This document shows, one piece after another, positions 7,685 through 19,418 of a stretch of 64,000 nucleotides of DNA; positions within the stretch are counted from its first letter, which is position 1, and each line of letters begins with the position of its first letter. The stretch comes from Cystobacter ferrugineus. Its GTDB lineage: Bacteria > Myxococcota > Myxococcia > Myxococcales > Myxococcaceae. Below the pieces are notes generated by a model. The model saw only the letters and a list, made by a program, of their open reading frames with translations, was not told the origin of the DNA and made no database searches. Location of the stretch: NCBI RefSeq assembly GCF_001887355.1, contig NZ_MPIN01000002.1, positions 496,001 to 560,000 of the forward strand, written 5' to 3'. Made by a program: the position numbers and the translations under genes.

Positions 7685-9186
7685 GGGCGGCGTCCTTGCT
7701 GGAGCGCGGAAGGGGATGTCATGGCCAGCGCGCGCAGGGCCTGGCGATCCACCTTGCCGCTGGGTAGCAGGGGCAGGGCGGACAGGAGCCGGATTTCGTC
7801 CGGGAGCGCGTAGCCGGGCATCAGGTCGAGGCAGGCGGTGCGGACCCGCGCGGGCTCGAGGGGCTGTCCCTCGCGGGGAACGCAGAAGACGATGAGGCGC
7901 CGGCCCCGGAATCCCTCCAACCCGAGGACCGCGATGGCCCGCTCCACGCCGGGGACCCGCTCCACGGCGCTCTCGATGTCGGTGAGCATGAGGAGTCGTC
8001 CATCCCGTTTGACGCCGAGATCCGTCCGGCCCAGGACCTCGAGTGCTCCCTCCGCGTGGAAGATGCAGAGTTCCCGTGTGCGGTACCAGCCGTCCTGGAA
8101 GAGGGGCTCGCCGTGCCAGGGGTGGCCGTCCTCGTCGAGATAGCCCTGGAAGGCGAAGGGGTGGCGGCACCAGAGCTCGCCAGCCGCGCCCGCCGGCTCT
8201 CCCGCGTCCTCCTCCAGGGGGCGGAGTTCGAGCCGCACGCCTGGCAGGGCCCGGCCCACGGACGTGGCCCGTGACTCCGCCTCGGCTTCCGGGTCGACGG
8301 CGGTGATGGCGCCGAGCTCGGTGCAGCCGTAGAGGTTGGCGATCCGGTGGAAGAGCGCCTCCGCGGAAGCGAACAGCTCGGGCGTCATCCGGTCTCCGGC
8401 GATGACGGCATGTCGGTAGTGGACGGGCACGGTGCGTCGCCGCAGCACCATGGCGCAGAGGTGGGGGGTGAGGAACGTCACCGTCGGGTGCGTGCGCTCC
8501 TCCCGCTCGAGGAAGCGGGGCAGGTTGGCGCCCTCCAGCAGATCGAGGTTCGCCCCCACGGCGAGCGCGGGCAGCACGGCCGCGCCCAGGCCGAACATGT
8601 GGGCCATGGGGACCGGCACGCAGACGCGATCGTCTTGCCGCAGGCGCAGCCGTTCGATGCAGTTGAGCGCATTGCCGAGCAGACCCTCGTGGGTGTGGAC
8701 CACGAGCTTGGGGACGCCCAGGCTGCCCGAGGTGCGCAGGAAGATCCGCTCGGGCGCGCTGGCTTCACCCGCGGGTGGCGCGTGGGCGCCCGCGATGGGT
8801 GAGAGCTCCAGCAGGTGTTCGGGCTGGGGGAGTCCGTCGGGCTCCACCGTGGCCGAGCCGTGCACCCGGAGGAGCAGGGAGCAGAAGCGGGGAGGGGGTC
8901 TCTCCGCCCGCGTGGACGAGGGCAGGAGGGCGAAGCTCGTGCCGCCGCGCAACAGGGCCAGCAGCGTGAGCAGTCCTGGCACGGAGGTGGTGCACTCCAG
9001 GACCACGGGCGTGTCCCGGGTCACTCCCGAGCGCGCGAGGAACGCCTCCCATTGCGCGAGCCGTGCCTCGAGCTCCGCGTACGGCACGCGGAAGCGGCCA
9101 TCGGTCAACGCGTTTCCCCGGTCCACGCCAACGGCGATCGCTTCGCGGATCAATCGAGCGATGCTGACAGGCTCAAGGGGAGACAT
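7681..9186 (-). CDS. AMP-dependent acyl-CoA/acyl-ACP ligase (ANL family)
   Basis: This standalone adenylating enzyme has a degenerate P-loop (FLRTSGSLGVPK, normally TSGTTG.PK), NLYGCTELGAI for the A5 motif, GWYRTRELC for the A7 region, and the C-terminal catalytic lysine in LLPSGKVDRQAL. It should adenylate a carboxylic acid and load it on the adjacent carrier protein. The ATG at 9186 gives 501 residues. An upstream ATG at 9279 is less likely because the added N-terminus looks non-homologous. It is the first gene of the eight-gene operon. About 180 bp separate it from the Hsp70-like gene upstream, room for a promoter. The T-to-S change in the P-loop is unusual but conservative. Confidence 0.87.
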   Translation of the reverse strand: MSPLEPVSIARLIREAIAVGVDRGNALTDGRFRVPYAELEARLAQWEAFLARSGVTRDTPVVLECTTSVPGLLTLLALLRGGTSFALLPSSTRAERPPPRFCSLLLRVHGSATVEPDGLPQPEHLLELSPIAGAHAPPAGEASAPERIFLRTSGSLGVPKLVVHTHEGLLGNALNCIERLRLRQDDRVCVPVPMAHMFGLGAAVLPALAVGANLDLLEGANLPRFLEREERTHPTVTFLTPHLCAMVLRRRTVPVHYRHAVIAGDRMTPELFASAEALFHRIANLYGCTELGAITAVDPEAEAESRATSVGRALPGVRLELRPLEEDAGEPAGAAGELWCRHPFAFQGYLDEDGHPWHGEPLFQDGWYRTRELCIFHAEGALEVLGRTDLGVKRDGRLLMLTDIESAVERVPGVERAIAVLGLEGFRGRRLIVFCVPREGQPLEPARVRTACLDLMPGYALPDEIRLLSALPLLPSGKVDRQALRALAMTSPSALQQGRRP

Positions 9187-9364
9187 GCGCTCGGGGGGAA
9201 GACAGGGGGCGTATTCCCCGGGAAATCTATAAACCCACCCGGGCGAACTCAAATGGCGAAACCTGATGAAATCAGGCAATCCCCTGGTGTCGTCCCCGGC
9301 CAGGGTGGGTGAGCCCGAGGGGGGGCTCGTCCCAGATGCCGTCCGAGGCGCTTTGTCCGAAGGG

Positions 9365-12142
9365 CTACAGACGCAGACCCGCGGGCAGGGTATCGCCCAG
9401 GGCGCGGGCCTCGTCGGCGGCCTCCAGGGCCACCACTTCGGTCACCATGCGCACCCAGGTATCGGCGGCCTTGGCGGCGCGCAGGGCCTCGGCGGTCCGC
9501 GCCCGGAGGTCGGGGGAGATGTCGCGCATGCGGTCTCCGGTGAAGCGCGCGAGCTGGGCCGCGGCGAACGGGGCGCCGTCGATGCGCGACAGGCCCAGCT
9601 CCAGCAACAGGGACAGCCAGGCCTCGGCCACCTCCACCGCCACCACCTTGTGGCCGCTGCCGTAGAGCGGCACGCGCGCGCCCAGCCGGCCGAGTGCCCA
9701 GGACCAGGGCCCGCTGCCCTTGTTCTCCGCCTTCAGCCGTTCCGCCATCCACCCGCCCAGCTCCGCCTTGTCCGCGGGCTCCAGGTGCTCGAGCGACGCC
9801 GCGGTGCGCACCATTTCATCCAGGCCCTCGGGCTGGATGCCCTTGGCCTTGCCGGAGGGCGTGGGGGCGTCCGGGGGGACTTTCCGGGCCAGGTGCGGCT
9901 TGAGGTAGTCGTACAGCTTGCGCTGCTGCGCCTCGCTCAGTCCGCCGGCGATGCGCCGCCACATCACCCAGAACTCCACCCAGACGGACTTCTCGGTGTG
10001 GTGCTGCACGAGCGGCTCGAAGAGGGAGAACGTCTGCTCGGCGCGCCAGTGGTCCAGGGGGTAGCCGAAGCCCGGGCGCAGGGTGTAGCCGGTGAGGCTG
10101 TAGAAGACGCGCTCGTGGTCCGCGGTGCGGCGGCGCTTGGCGGCTCCGGCGAAGAGCGCGCTCCACAGCTCGCGCAACACGGGCACGCGCCAGGTCTCCC
10201 GGGGGCCGAGCACCTTCTCCAGCGTGCGCGAGAGCTGCTTGATGTCCTTGGGCCCGACGGGCAGCGGCTTGTTGCCGTAGAGCCGGTCGACGTTGTCCTT
10301 GGCCTCGGCGAAGCGCGCCGGCATGGACTCGGTGACGGTGAGCTCGCGCTCGCCCGCGGTGCCCCGCAGCTCGAACTCCAGGCGCCAGCGCTCGTCGGCC
10401 ACGTTGGACACGGCGAACAGCTCCAGCGTGCCAATCTCCGTGAGCCCCGAGCGCAGGTGCACGGGCACCAGGGCCGCCTTGCCCGCGGCGCCCTTGAGCA
10501 CCGTGTGGATGGGGGGCAGGGGCTTGAGCTCCTCGGTGAGCGGCACCACGTCGCCCGGCTTGTCGATGCGGTCGCTCGTGGTGGAGTAGAGGGTGAACTG
10601 CACCGGCTGGCCCAGGGTGAGCGAGAAGGAGCGCTCGCCGATGTCGGCGTGCTGGCCCTCCTCGAAGCCGCGGGGGATGAGGCAGAGCACCGGCTGCTCC
10701 GAGCTGTCCGCCGGGCGCTGCAGGGCCACGTAGTACGCGCGCGCCGCGCCGCCGCCGATGCGCAGACCATGCCCGCGCCGCACGAGGCCGTAGTACGCCG
10801 CGCCCCGGGCCACGGCCAGCTCCAGGGACTCGTGCCGCAGCAGGCGGATGCGCGGCGCCCCGGGCCACCAGGCGCTCACCGCGTCCACCAGGCGCTCGGC
10901 CAGCCGCGGCGAGTTGAAGACACCGCCATTGAGGAGGATGGCGTCCGGGCGGGGCAGGGCGCCTTGCGCGGGAGCGGACTCCCCGAGCGCGGTGAAGCCC
11001 GCGGCGGCGTGCTGCGCGAGGAAGGCGGCCAGGTGCCGGGTGATGGCGGCGTCCTGGGCGTAGGGCAGGCCCAGCTCCTGGAGCGCCATGCGCGCGGCGC
11101 GCCGGGGCCGCTCCTGGGCGTCCACCTGGGGGAAGAAGCCCTCCAGCACGAGCGCCTCGGCCTCCTCGCGCGTGAGCTCCGTGGACAGCGAGCCACCGAG
11201 CAGCTTGCTGCCCCCGGCGACGAGGGACACGCCATGGCGCTCGGGGGGAGTGGCACCGAGCAGGGTCTCCTTGGCGGTGCGCGCGGCCTGGAGCGCCTGG
11301 GTCCACTGGGTGGCGGACAGGCGCCGGTTGCCGTCGGGGAAGAGCTTCTCCTCCAGCCGGCGGGCGAGCGCGGCGTCCATGTTGTCGCCGCCGAGCATGA
11401 GGTGCTCGCCCACCGCGAGCCGCCGCAGCATGGGGCCCTCGGGGGACACGCCCGCGTGCACGAGGGTGAAGTCGGTGGTGCCGCCGCCCACGTCCACCAC
11501 GAGCACCAGCCGCACCTCTTCCAGGGACTTGCCCAGGTCCTTCCGGTGGCGCGCGGTGTAGTCGTAGAAGGCCGCCTGGGGCTCCTCCAGGAGGGTGAAT
11601 TTCTCCAGGCCCGCCCGGCGCGCGGCGCTCACGGTGAGGGCGCGCGCCGCCTCGTCGAAGGAGGCGGGCACGGTGATGACCACCTCCTGCTGCGAGAGGG
11701 GCCTGTCCGGGTGGGCGTGGTTCCACGCCTGGGCGATGTGGGAGAGCAGCAGGGCGCTGGCCTCCACGGGGGACAGCTTCGCCACGTCGGCGGGAGCACC
11801 CCAGGGGAGGATGGGCGCGGAGCGATCCACGCCCGGGTGACACAGCCAGCTCTTGGCGGAGGTGACGACCCGGCCCGGCACCCGAGCGCCCTGCCAGCGG
11901 GCGAACTCGCCCACCACCTGGGGGCCGCCGTCGCCCCAGGGCAGCCGCAGCGCGCCCTCGGCGAGCTCGTGTCCGGCGGGCACGTAGACACAGGAGGGCA
12001 ACAGGGGCCGGGCGCTCACCTCGCCCTGACGCACCAGTTGGGGGACGGGGAAGTCCTCCACGGGGGCGGTGGGGCCCTTGGTGGGGTCCACCGAGGCGAC
12101 GGCGCAGTGGGTGGTTCCGAGGTCGATGCCGACGATGTGCAT
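9365..12142 (-). CDS. Large Hsp70-like protein (second of pair)
   Basis: The N-terminus IVGIDLGTTHCAVASV is the Hsp70 phosphate-1 motif. VVDVGGGTTDFTLV (near 212) is phosphate-2 and NGGVFNSPRLAERLV (near 385) is the adenosine-loop region. The ATPase domain is followed by about 450 residues not resembling the DnaK substrate domain, including an alpha-helical C-terminal part, for a total of 925 residues. Such proteins (DUF3731-like) occur with a second Hsp70 and DUF2760 in proteobacteria. Their clients are unknown. It starts 19 bp after the stop of the other Hsp70 gene, so the three genes are one operon. It is cytosolic. Confidence 0.88.
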   Translation of the reverse strand: MHIVGIDLGTTHCAVASVDPTKGPTAPVEDFPVPQLVRQGEVSARPLLPSCVYVPAGHELAEGALRLPWGDGGPQVVGEFARWQGARVPGRVVTSAKSWLCHPGVDRSAPILPWGAPADVAKLSPVEASALLLSHIAQAWNHAHPDRPLSQQEVVITVPASFDEAARALTVSAARRAGLEKFTLLEEPQAAFYDYTARHRKDLGKSLEEVRLVLVVDVGGGTTDFTLVHAGVSPEGPMLRRLAVGEHLMLGGDNMDAALARRLEEKLFPDGNRRLSATQWTQALQAARTAKETLLGATPPERHGVSLVAGGSKLLGGSLSTELTREEAEALVLEGFFPQVDAQERPRRAARMALQELGLPYAQDAAITRHLAAFLAQHAAAGFTALGESAPAQGALPRPDAILLNGGVFNSPRLAERLVDAVSAWWPGAPRIRLLRHESLELAVARGAAYYGLVRRGHGLRIGGGAARAYYVALQRPADSSEQPVLCLIPRGFEEGQHADIGERSFSLTLGQPVQFTLYSTTSDRIDKPGDVVPLTEELKPLPPIHTVLKGAAGKAALVPVHLRSGLTEIGTLELFAVSNVADERWRLEFELRGTAGERELTVTESMPARFAEAKDNVDRLYGNKPLPVGPKDIKQLSRTLEKVLGPRETWRVPVLRELWSALFAGAAKRRRTADHERVFYSLTGYTLRPGFGYPLDHWRAEQTFSLFEPLVQHHTEKSVWVEFWVMWRRIAGGLSEAQQRKLYDYLKPHLARKVPPDAPTPSGKAKGIQPEGLDEMVRTAASLEHLEPADKAELGGWMAERLKAENKGSGPWSWALGRLGARVPLYGSGHKVVAVEVAEAWLSLLLELGLSRIDGAPFAAAQLARFTGDRMRDISPDLRARTAEALRAAKAADTWVRMVTEVVALEAADEARALGDTLPAGLRL

Positions 12143-12161
12143 GGGCGTGGGGAAGGGGCTT

Positions 12162-14015
<1,854 letters not shown>

Positions 14016-14041
14016 AAGAGGAGGGCCCCCTTCGGGGAAGG

Positions 14042-14641
14042 TCAGGACAGCTCGACTTCGGCGGGCGCGACCACCCGCGGATCCAAGGCCGGACTGGTGG
14101 AGGGGAACTTCACGGAGGTGATGACCCAGCCCTTGTGCTTGAGCGAGCCGGAGTAGGGCGGCTGACCGGCCACGTTGCCGGTGAGGCGGATGCGCTGGGC
14201 GTCGAAGCCGGCGGGCACCTGCACCGTGTCGCCCTCGTTCTGGGGGAGCACGGGCTCCAGGGCGAGGTACTGGCGCAGCACCTTGCGGCACCCCTCGTGG
14301 ACGATGCGCGCGGCGGCGCCCACGTCCTCATCAGGGAAGGCGGCCACGTCCTCCTGGAGGAAGTCGACGAGCCGGCCCTCGCGCTGCAGCATGGCCAGGA
14401 ACTGGAGGGCCGAGGCGTGCTCCCGCTCGGGGGGCGGGGCGGCGGGCGCCGGGGGAGGCGGAGCGGGCTGCGTGGGCGCCGGCTCGGAGACGGGGATACC
14501 CGCCGGCAGCTTGCCGGCCCGGTCGGCCTCGCGCACTGGCAACACGGCCTGGGCGAACGAGCGATCGAGCCAGATTCGCCAGAAGCACACGAGGGCGAGC
14601 CACAGACGGGCGAAGAACGAGAGCGAGGGCTGGTCGGTCAT
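14042..14641 (-). CDS. DUF2760 domain-containing protein
   Basis: The 199-residue protein has a hydrophobic N-terminal segment (SFFARLWLALVCFWRIWL), a Pro/Ala-rich linker (PAPTQPAPPPPAPAAPPP) and a C-terminal globular part containing ALQFLAMLQREGRLVDFLQED and KHKGWVITSVKFP, characteristic of DUF2760. This family is repeatedly encoded beside divergent Hsp70 proteins, which is the arrangement here, so it may be a membrane-proximal cofactor or tether for them. It heads the three-gene operon. Its promoter must lie between 14642 and the tRNA terminator at 14690. Confidence 0.85.
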   Translation of the reverse strand: MTDQPSLSFFARLWLALVCFWRIWLDRSFAQAVLPVREADRAGKLPAGIPVSEPAPTQPAPPPPAPAAPPPEREHASALQFLAMLQREGRLVDFLQEDVAAFPDEDVGAAARIVHEGCRKVLRQYLALEPVLPQNEGDTVQVPAGFDAQRIRLTGNVAGQPPYSGSLKHKGWVITSVKFPSTSPALDPRVVAPAEVELS

Positions 14642-14689
14642 CGGCCCCGGATAACAGACCCGGCGCGCTTTTCAATTCACTGGAGGCGC

Positions 14690-14724
14690 AAAAGAAAAGG
14701 GCTCCACTGTTTCCAGTGGAGCCC
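14690..14724 (-). terminator. Rho-independent terminator of tRNA-Ala
   Basis: A perfect 11-bp stem (14699-14709 with 14714-14724, loop of four bases) is followed on the minus strand by a T-rich run at 14698-14690. It lies immediately downstream of the tRNA-Ala gene. Confidence 0.9.
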
Positions 14725-14736
14725 TTCGGAACTTCA

Positions 14737-14812
<76 letters not shown>

Positions 14813-14990
14813 ATGACACTCCTGTTTCTCAACACCGTTGGGCGGCTGCGGTTTCCCGCCGTCGAGAAGACGAACGGGCATGTACAGGACCCCATCCAGG
14901 GTGTCAAGCCGGGAATGTTCGGACCCTCATGGGCGATTGACGCACGGCAACTGGGGGTGTCATAAGAACCCCCTCAAGGCACCTCCTTTA

Positions 14991-17312
14991 ATGTCCACCT
15001 CCCCATCAAAGACGTTGAGCCCGGCCGAGCTCGCGAAGCTGGAGCATGCCTTCGCGTCCGACCCTTCTTCCGAAGCCTACAAGCCCCTCGCCGAGGCGTA
15101 TCTCGCCTCCGGCCGTTTCATGGAGGCGATGGTCGTCTGCAAGAAAGGGGTGAAGGCACACCCCAATCGAGCCGATCCCCGCCTCCTCCTTGCTCGCGTC
15201 TACCAGGACCAGGGCAAGGACAAGAAAGCCCTCGAAGAGGTGCTGGGTGCGCTGCAGGCACATCCCACCGACAAGGCGACGCTGCGCATGGCGGGCGCCC
15301 TGCAGCTCAAGACCGGTGAAGCCGACGCCGGCAAGGCCAACCTGCTCAAGGCCTACGAGGCGGATCCCACGGATCCGGACACGTTGGCGGTGATGCAGCA
15401 GTACAAGGTGCAGCCGCCCGTGGCCGCCGCCCCCGCGCCGGCCCCCGCGCCCACGCCCGCTCCCGTGGCGGCTCCGGCCGTCCAGGCCGCCCCCGCCCCG
15501 GCCGCCACGCCCGCTCCGGTGGCCGCCGCTGCGCCCGCTCCGGCCGCCGAGCCCGCTCCTCGCGCCAAGGCCCCCGCCGCCCAGGCCGCGCGTCCGGCGG
15601 CCGCCCGCCGTCCCGCCGTGGTCGTCGAGGACGATGACGTCGATGACGATGACGACGCGCCCCGCAAGTCGCGCAAGAAGAGCGGCGCCAACACGAACAA
15701 GTACATCACCCTCGGTCTGCTCATCGCGGTGCCGGTGATCCTGGGCGGCTACTTCGTCCAGGGCCGCATGGCCGCGCAGCGCAACCGGGAAATCAAGAAG
15801 CAGCTCGACATCGCCACCCAGGAGCTCAAGCACGACTCCTTCGCCTCCTACAAGAAGGCGTGCGAGGCGGCGGACAAGGCCATCGAGGTCGCTCCCGACT
15901 CGGCCGCCGCCCACGGCTATCTCGCGTACGCCTACGCCATCCGCTGGGGTGAGCACGGCGGCGGGGACGACGCGCGGAAGCAGGCCGAGGAGCACCTGGC
16001 GGCCGCCCAGAAGAGCGAGGAGATCAGCTCGCACCTGTACGCCGCTTCCGCCCTCATCAAGACCTACGGCGGCAAGGGCAAGGAGGCGCTCGGCGAGCTC
16101 GAGAAGCAGGTGAAGAGCTTCGACGAGCAGGGCAAGCGCAGCTCGCTGCTGTACCTCACGCTCGGCCTCATCCAGATGAACGCGGGTGACATGGAGCACG
16201 CCAAGGACAACCTGGAGAAGGCCCAGGGCCTGTCGCCGGACGACCCGCGCATCTACGCGGCGCTCGGCGCGGTGTACCGCCGGCTCGGCCAGGATGGCAT
16301 CGCCTGGAAGAACTACGACTTCGCCCTGCGCTACGAGAAGGATCACCCCGAGTCCCTGCTCGGCAAGTCCCTGCTGATGCTCGAGCAGGACGAGCCGAAC
16401 TTCGGCCTGGCCGCGGTGATGCTCAAGAAGCTGCTGGAGGCGGATCCTCCGCCGTCCCCGCGCCAGCTCGCGGCGGCCAACGTGGCGCGCGCGCTGCTCA
16501 TCTCCCGCGTCTCCACCGCCATGGAGAAGCTCAAGCCCGACGAGCAGGCCAAGCTCGCCGAGGCCACGGGTGTGCCCGCCGACAAGGAGAAGGCGCGCCA
16601 GGAGCTGACCAAGGCCGAGGACACCGGCTTCACGCTCGACCGCAACAGCCCCGAGCTCTTCCTCATCAAGGGCCGCCGGCTGCTCGCCGAGAACCAGTAT
16701 GACCAGGCCGCCGCGGAGATCCGCAAGGCCGTCAAGATGGACGGCACGCGCGCCCAGTTCTACGTGGAGCTGGCCAAGGCCCTCATGGGCAAGCCGGGCG
16801 GCGAGAAGGAGGCCTCCGAGGCGCTCGTCACCGCGCTCAAGACCATGGGCGACAGCCCCAAGCTGCTCACCATGCTGGGCAACGCCTACCGCCGCCAGGG
16901 CAAGCTGGACGACGCGCTCAAGACGTACGAGCGCTCGGTGAAGGACGCCAACGCGAAGAACCCCGAGGCCCGCCTGGCCATCGGCTCCATCTACCGCGAG
17001 CGCTCCGAGTGGACCAAGGCGCAGGAGTCGCTGGAGAAGGCGAGCACCGAGTTCATCGGCCAGCCGGACAAGGCGGCCGCCGCGCTGCTCGAGCTGGCGC
17101 GCGTCTTCGATGGCAAGGGCGACACCGCCAAGGCCGACGAGACGTACCAGAAGGCGCTCAACGCGGACGAGAACTACGCCCCGGCCTACTACTTCTACGC
17201 GGCGTTCCTCTCCAAGGACAAGAAGCAGGCCCCCAAGGCCAAGGCGCTGGCGCAGGAGTACGTCAAGCGCGAGCCCAAGGGCGAGTACGTGGCGCAGGCC
17301 CAGGCGCTGTAG
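14991..17312 (+). CDS. TPR-repeat membrane protein
   Basis: The 773-residue protein has N-terminal TPR-like helices (PLAEAYLASGRFMEAMVVCK and following, residues 30-135), an Ala/Pro-rich linker (about 140-215), an acidic patch DDDVDDDDDA, and one transmembrane helix (ITLGLLIAVPVILGGYFV near 240). Many C-terminal TPR units follow (for example AAAHGYLAYAYAIRWG, ARLAIGSIYRERSEWTKAQE). The topology suggests a cytoplasmic TPR domain and a larger periplasmic TPR domain acting as a scaffold. The ATG at 14991 is preferred over an upstream GTG/ATG that would overlap the tRNA leader region. No partner can be named, and the gene stands alone between tRNA-Ala and ctaB. Confidence 0.8.
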   Translation: MSTSPSKTLSPAELAKLEHAFASDPSSEAYKPLAEAYLASGRFMEAMVVCKKGVKAHPNRADPRLLLARVYQDQGKDKKALEEVLGALQAHPTDKATLRMAGALQLKTGEADAGKANLLKAYEADPTDPDTLAVMQQYKVQPPVAAAPAPAPAPTPAPVAAPAVQAAPAPAATPAPVAAAAPAPAAEPAPRAKAPAAQAARPAAARRPAVVVEDDDVDDDDDAPRKSRKKSGANTNKYITLGLLIAVPVILGGYFVQGRMAAQRNREIKKQLDIATQELKHDSFASYKKACEAADKAIEVAPDSAAAHGYLAYAYAIRWGEHGGGDDARKQAEEHLAAAQKSEEISSHLYAASALIKTYGGKGKEALGELEKQVKSFDEQGKRSSLLYLTLGLIQMNAGDMEHAKDNLEKAQGLSPDDPRIYAALGAVYRRLGQDGIAWKNYDFALRYEKDHPESLLGKSLLMLEQDEPNFGLAAVMLKKLLEADPPPSPRQLAAANVARALLISRVSTAMEKLKPDEQAKLAEATGVPADKEKARQELTKAEDTGFTLDRNSPELFLIKGRRLLAENQYDQAAAEIRKAVKMDGTRAQFYVELAKALMGKPGGEKEASEALVTALKTMGDSPKLLTMLGNAYRRQGKLDDALKTYERSVKDANAKNPEARLAIGSIYRERSEWTKAQESLEKASTEFIGQPDKAAAALLELARVFDGKGDTAKADETYQKALNADENYAPAYYFYAAFLSKDKKQAPKAKALAQEYVKREPKGEYVAQAQAL

Positions 17313-17518
17313 CCGGGCTCGTCCCACCGACAAGAAAAAGTAGTCATCAGTGATGTAGGCGGGCGCGGGGATGGCATGAATCCCGCGCCCGTTTGCTTGA
17401 TGTGGCCACCTCCTTGTGTGTAAGGGAGGGCGGCTTTCATCATCATCTTGGGCGGGGTCCGCTCCGCCTCCAGCCGCGCCAGCCGCCCTGCGTGCCTGAC
17501 GCGCCTCGGGGAGTCCGC

Positions 17519-18403
17519 GTGATTGCGCGTGCCGTGAGTTCGCCGAACCTGGCCTCGGATCTGATTTCCCTCACCAAGCCGAGGCTGTCGGGCCTGGTGC
17601 TCGCCACGGCCGCGGGTGGCATGTGGTTGGCCCCCGGAGCGCTGACGGTGCCGCGCATGCTGGTGACGCTCCTGGCCACCGCCGGCACCGTGGGCGCCGC
17701 CAACGCGCTCAACTGCTACTGGGAGCGCCACAGCGACCGCTTCATGGCGCGCACGAGCAACCGCCCCCTGCCCTCCGGGCGCATGGAGCCCCACGTCGCG
17801 CTCGCCTTCGGGGTGGGGCTCGCCGCGGTGTGCCTGCCGGCGCTCGCCCTGGGCGCCAACCCCCTCACCGCGCTGCTGGGCCTCGTGGCGCTGCTCAGCT
17901 ACGTGCTCGTGTACACGCCGCTCAAGGCCCACTCCTCCATCGCCATGCTGGTGGGCGCGGTGCCCGGGGCGCTCCCCCCGCTCATGGGCTGGACGTCCGT
18001 CACGGGGCACATCGACGCGGGCGGCTACGTCCTCTTCTCCATCCTCTTCCTCTGGCAGATCCCCCACTTCATCGCCATCGCCCTGTTCCGCCACGACGAG
18101 TACGCGGCGGCCGGGCTCAAGTCCGTTCCCATCGAGCGGGGCGAGGACTCGAGCCGCTTGCAGATCGTCCTCTACCTCGTGGCGCTGGTGCCCATGAGCC
18201 TCTTGCCCTTCCAGCTCGGCATCGCCGGGGGGTGGTACCTCGCCGCCGCGGTGCTCCTGGGCCTGTCCTTCCTCGGCCTGGGCGCGGCGGGGCTCTTCCG
18301 GCGCCTGGGAAGGGCCTGGGCGCGTCAGACGTTCCTGTTCAGCCTGCTGTACCTGACCGGCCTTTTCGCCGCGATGATGCTCGACAGCGGGGGACATGGT
18401 TGA
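17519..18403 (+). CDS. ctaB: Protoheme IX farnesyltransferase (heme O synthase)
   Basis: This polytopic prenyltransferase of 294 residues contains NALNCYWERHSDRFMARTSN, the heme O synthase version of the Asp-rich prenyl-diphosphate site, followed by RPLPSGRM. A second conserved region is YTPLKAHSSIAMLVGAVPGA, then IPHFIAIALFRHDEYAAAG. About eight transmembrane helices are visible. It makes heme O for cytochrome oxidase in the inner membrane. A GTG at 17519 with GGGGAG five bases upstream is the best start. Its stop overlaps the start of the ABC ATPase by 8 bp, so the genes are cotranscribed, as in other myxobacterial oxidase-assembly regions. Confidence 0.92.
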   Translation: MIARAVSSPNLASDLISLTKPRLSGLVLATAAGGMWLAPGALTVPRMLVTLLATAGTVGAANALNCYWERHSDRFMARTSNRPLPSGRMEPHVALAFGVGLAAVCLPALALGANPLTALLGLVALLSYVLVYTPLKAHSSIAMLVGAVPGALPPLMGWTSVTGHIDAGGYVLFSILFLWQIPHFIAIALFRHDEYAAAGLKSVPIERGEDSSRLQIVLYLVALVPMSLLPFQLGIAGGWYLAAAVLLGLSFLGLGAAGLFRRLGRAWARQTFLFSLLYLTGLFAAMMLDSGGHG

Positions 18404-19418
18404 TTCGAGGATGACTCCGGCCCCTTCGGCCCCTCCCGTCACGGCGCTCTCGTCCGTGCCCCTGCTCCAGCTCGACGGCCTCACCCGGCGCTTCAAGTCG
18501 CGCGTGGCCCTCGATGGCTTGAGCCTGTCGGTGCGCGCGGGAGAGATCGTCGGCCTGCTCGGCCCCAATGGCGCGGGCAAGTCCACCACCTTCCAGGTGC
18601 TCGCCGGACTGCTGGCCCCCGACTCGGGCCGCGTCCTCTTCGAGGGGCGCCCCCTGTCACTGCATGATCCCTCGCTGCGCCAGCGCCTGGGCATCATCTT
18701 CCAGCGCGGCAGCCTGGATGATCTGATGAGCGCGCGGGAGAACCTCCTGCTCGGCGCCCGGTTGTATGGGCTGACGGGCGAGCACGCCCACACGCGCGTG
18801 GAGCAGATGCTCCGGCTCATCGGCCTGGAGGCGCGCGGGGACGAGCGCGTGGGCACCTGGTCGGGGGGGATGCGGCGGCGGCTCGAGCTGGCACGGGCGC
18901 TCGTGCACCAGCCCCGCGTGCTCCTCATGGACGAGCCCACCCAGGGGCTCGACGAGGCTTCCTTCCGCTCCTTCTGGGCCCACCTGCGCGCGCTGCGCGA
19001 CACCGAGGGCCTCACGGTGCTGCTCACCACCCACCGCGCCGACGAGGCTCAAATCTGTGATCGCCTGGCGGTCCTGGACGCCGGGCGGCTGGTGGCCATG
19101 GACACGCCCGCGGCCCTGGCGGCGCGGGTGGGCGGAGACATCCTCATCCTCGAGGGCCGGGAGCCCGAGGCGCTGGCGGCCGAGGTGCGCGGGCGCCTGG
19201 GGCTCGCGGCGCGCGTGGTGGAGGGGCACGTGCAGGTGGAGACCGAGCAGGGACATTCCCTGGTGCCCCGCCTGGTGGAGGCCTTTCCCGCGGGCCGGCT
19301 CGACGCGGTGTCGCTGCGCCGGCCCACGCTCGCGGATGTCTTCCTGCAACTCACTGGCCGCACCCTGGGGGCGGATCAGCCCACCGCCGAGCCCTCCACG
19401 AGGAAAAGCCGTCGATGA
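18396..19418 (+). CDS. ABC transporter ATP-binding protein
   Basis: The protein has Walker A GPNGAGKST (near 55), Q-loop FQRGSLDDL, signature WSGGMRRRLELARAL (near 148), Walker B VLLMDEPTQGLD and the H-loop TTHRADEA. The roughly 100-residue C-terminal extension resembles drug/CcmA-like exporter ATPases. It overlaps ctaB by 8 bp and the permease gene by 4 bp (ATGA), so it works with the ABC-2 permease as an exporter. The location after ctaB suggests a role linked to cytochrome oxidase biogenesis, but the substrate is unknown. Confidence 0.92.
   Translation: MVDSRMTPAPSAPPVTALSSVPLLQLDGLTRRFKSRVALDGLSLSVRAGEIVGLLGPNGAGKSTTFQVLAGLLAPDSGRVLFEGRPLSLHDPSLRQRLGIIFQRGSLDDLMSARENLLLGARLYGLTGEHAHTRVEQMLRLIGLEARGDERVGTWSGGMRRRLELARALVHQPRVLLMDEPTQGLDEASFRSFWAHLRALRDTEGLTVLLTTHRADEAQICDRLAVLDAGRLVAMDTPAALAARVGGDILILEGREPEALAAEVRGRLGLAARVVEGHVQVETEQGHSLVPRLVEAFPAGRLDAVSLRRPTLADVFLQLTGRTLGADQPTAEPSTRKSRR

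Noticed and set aside
15006..17333. Minus-strand open frame of about 775 codons opposite the TPR gene
   Set aside because: Antisense artefact. The plus strand has clear TPR repeats and a membrane helix.
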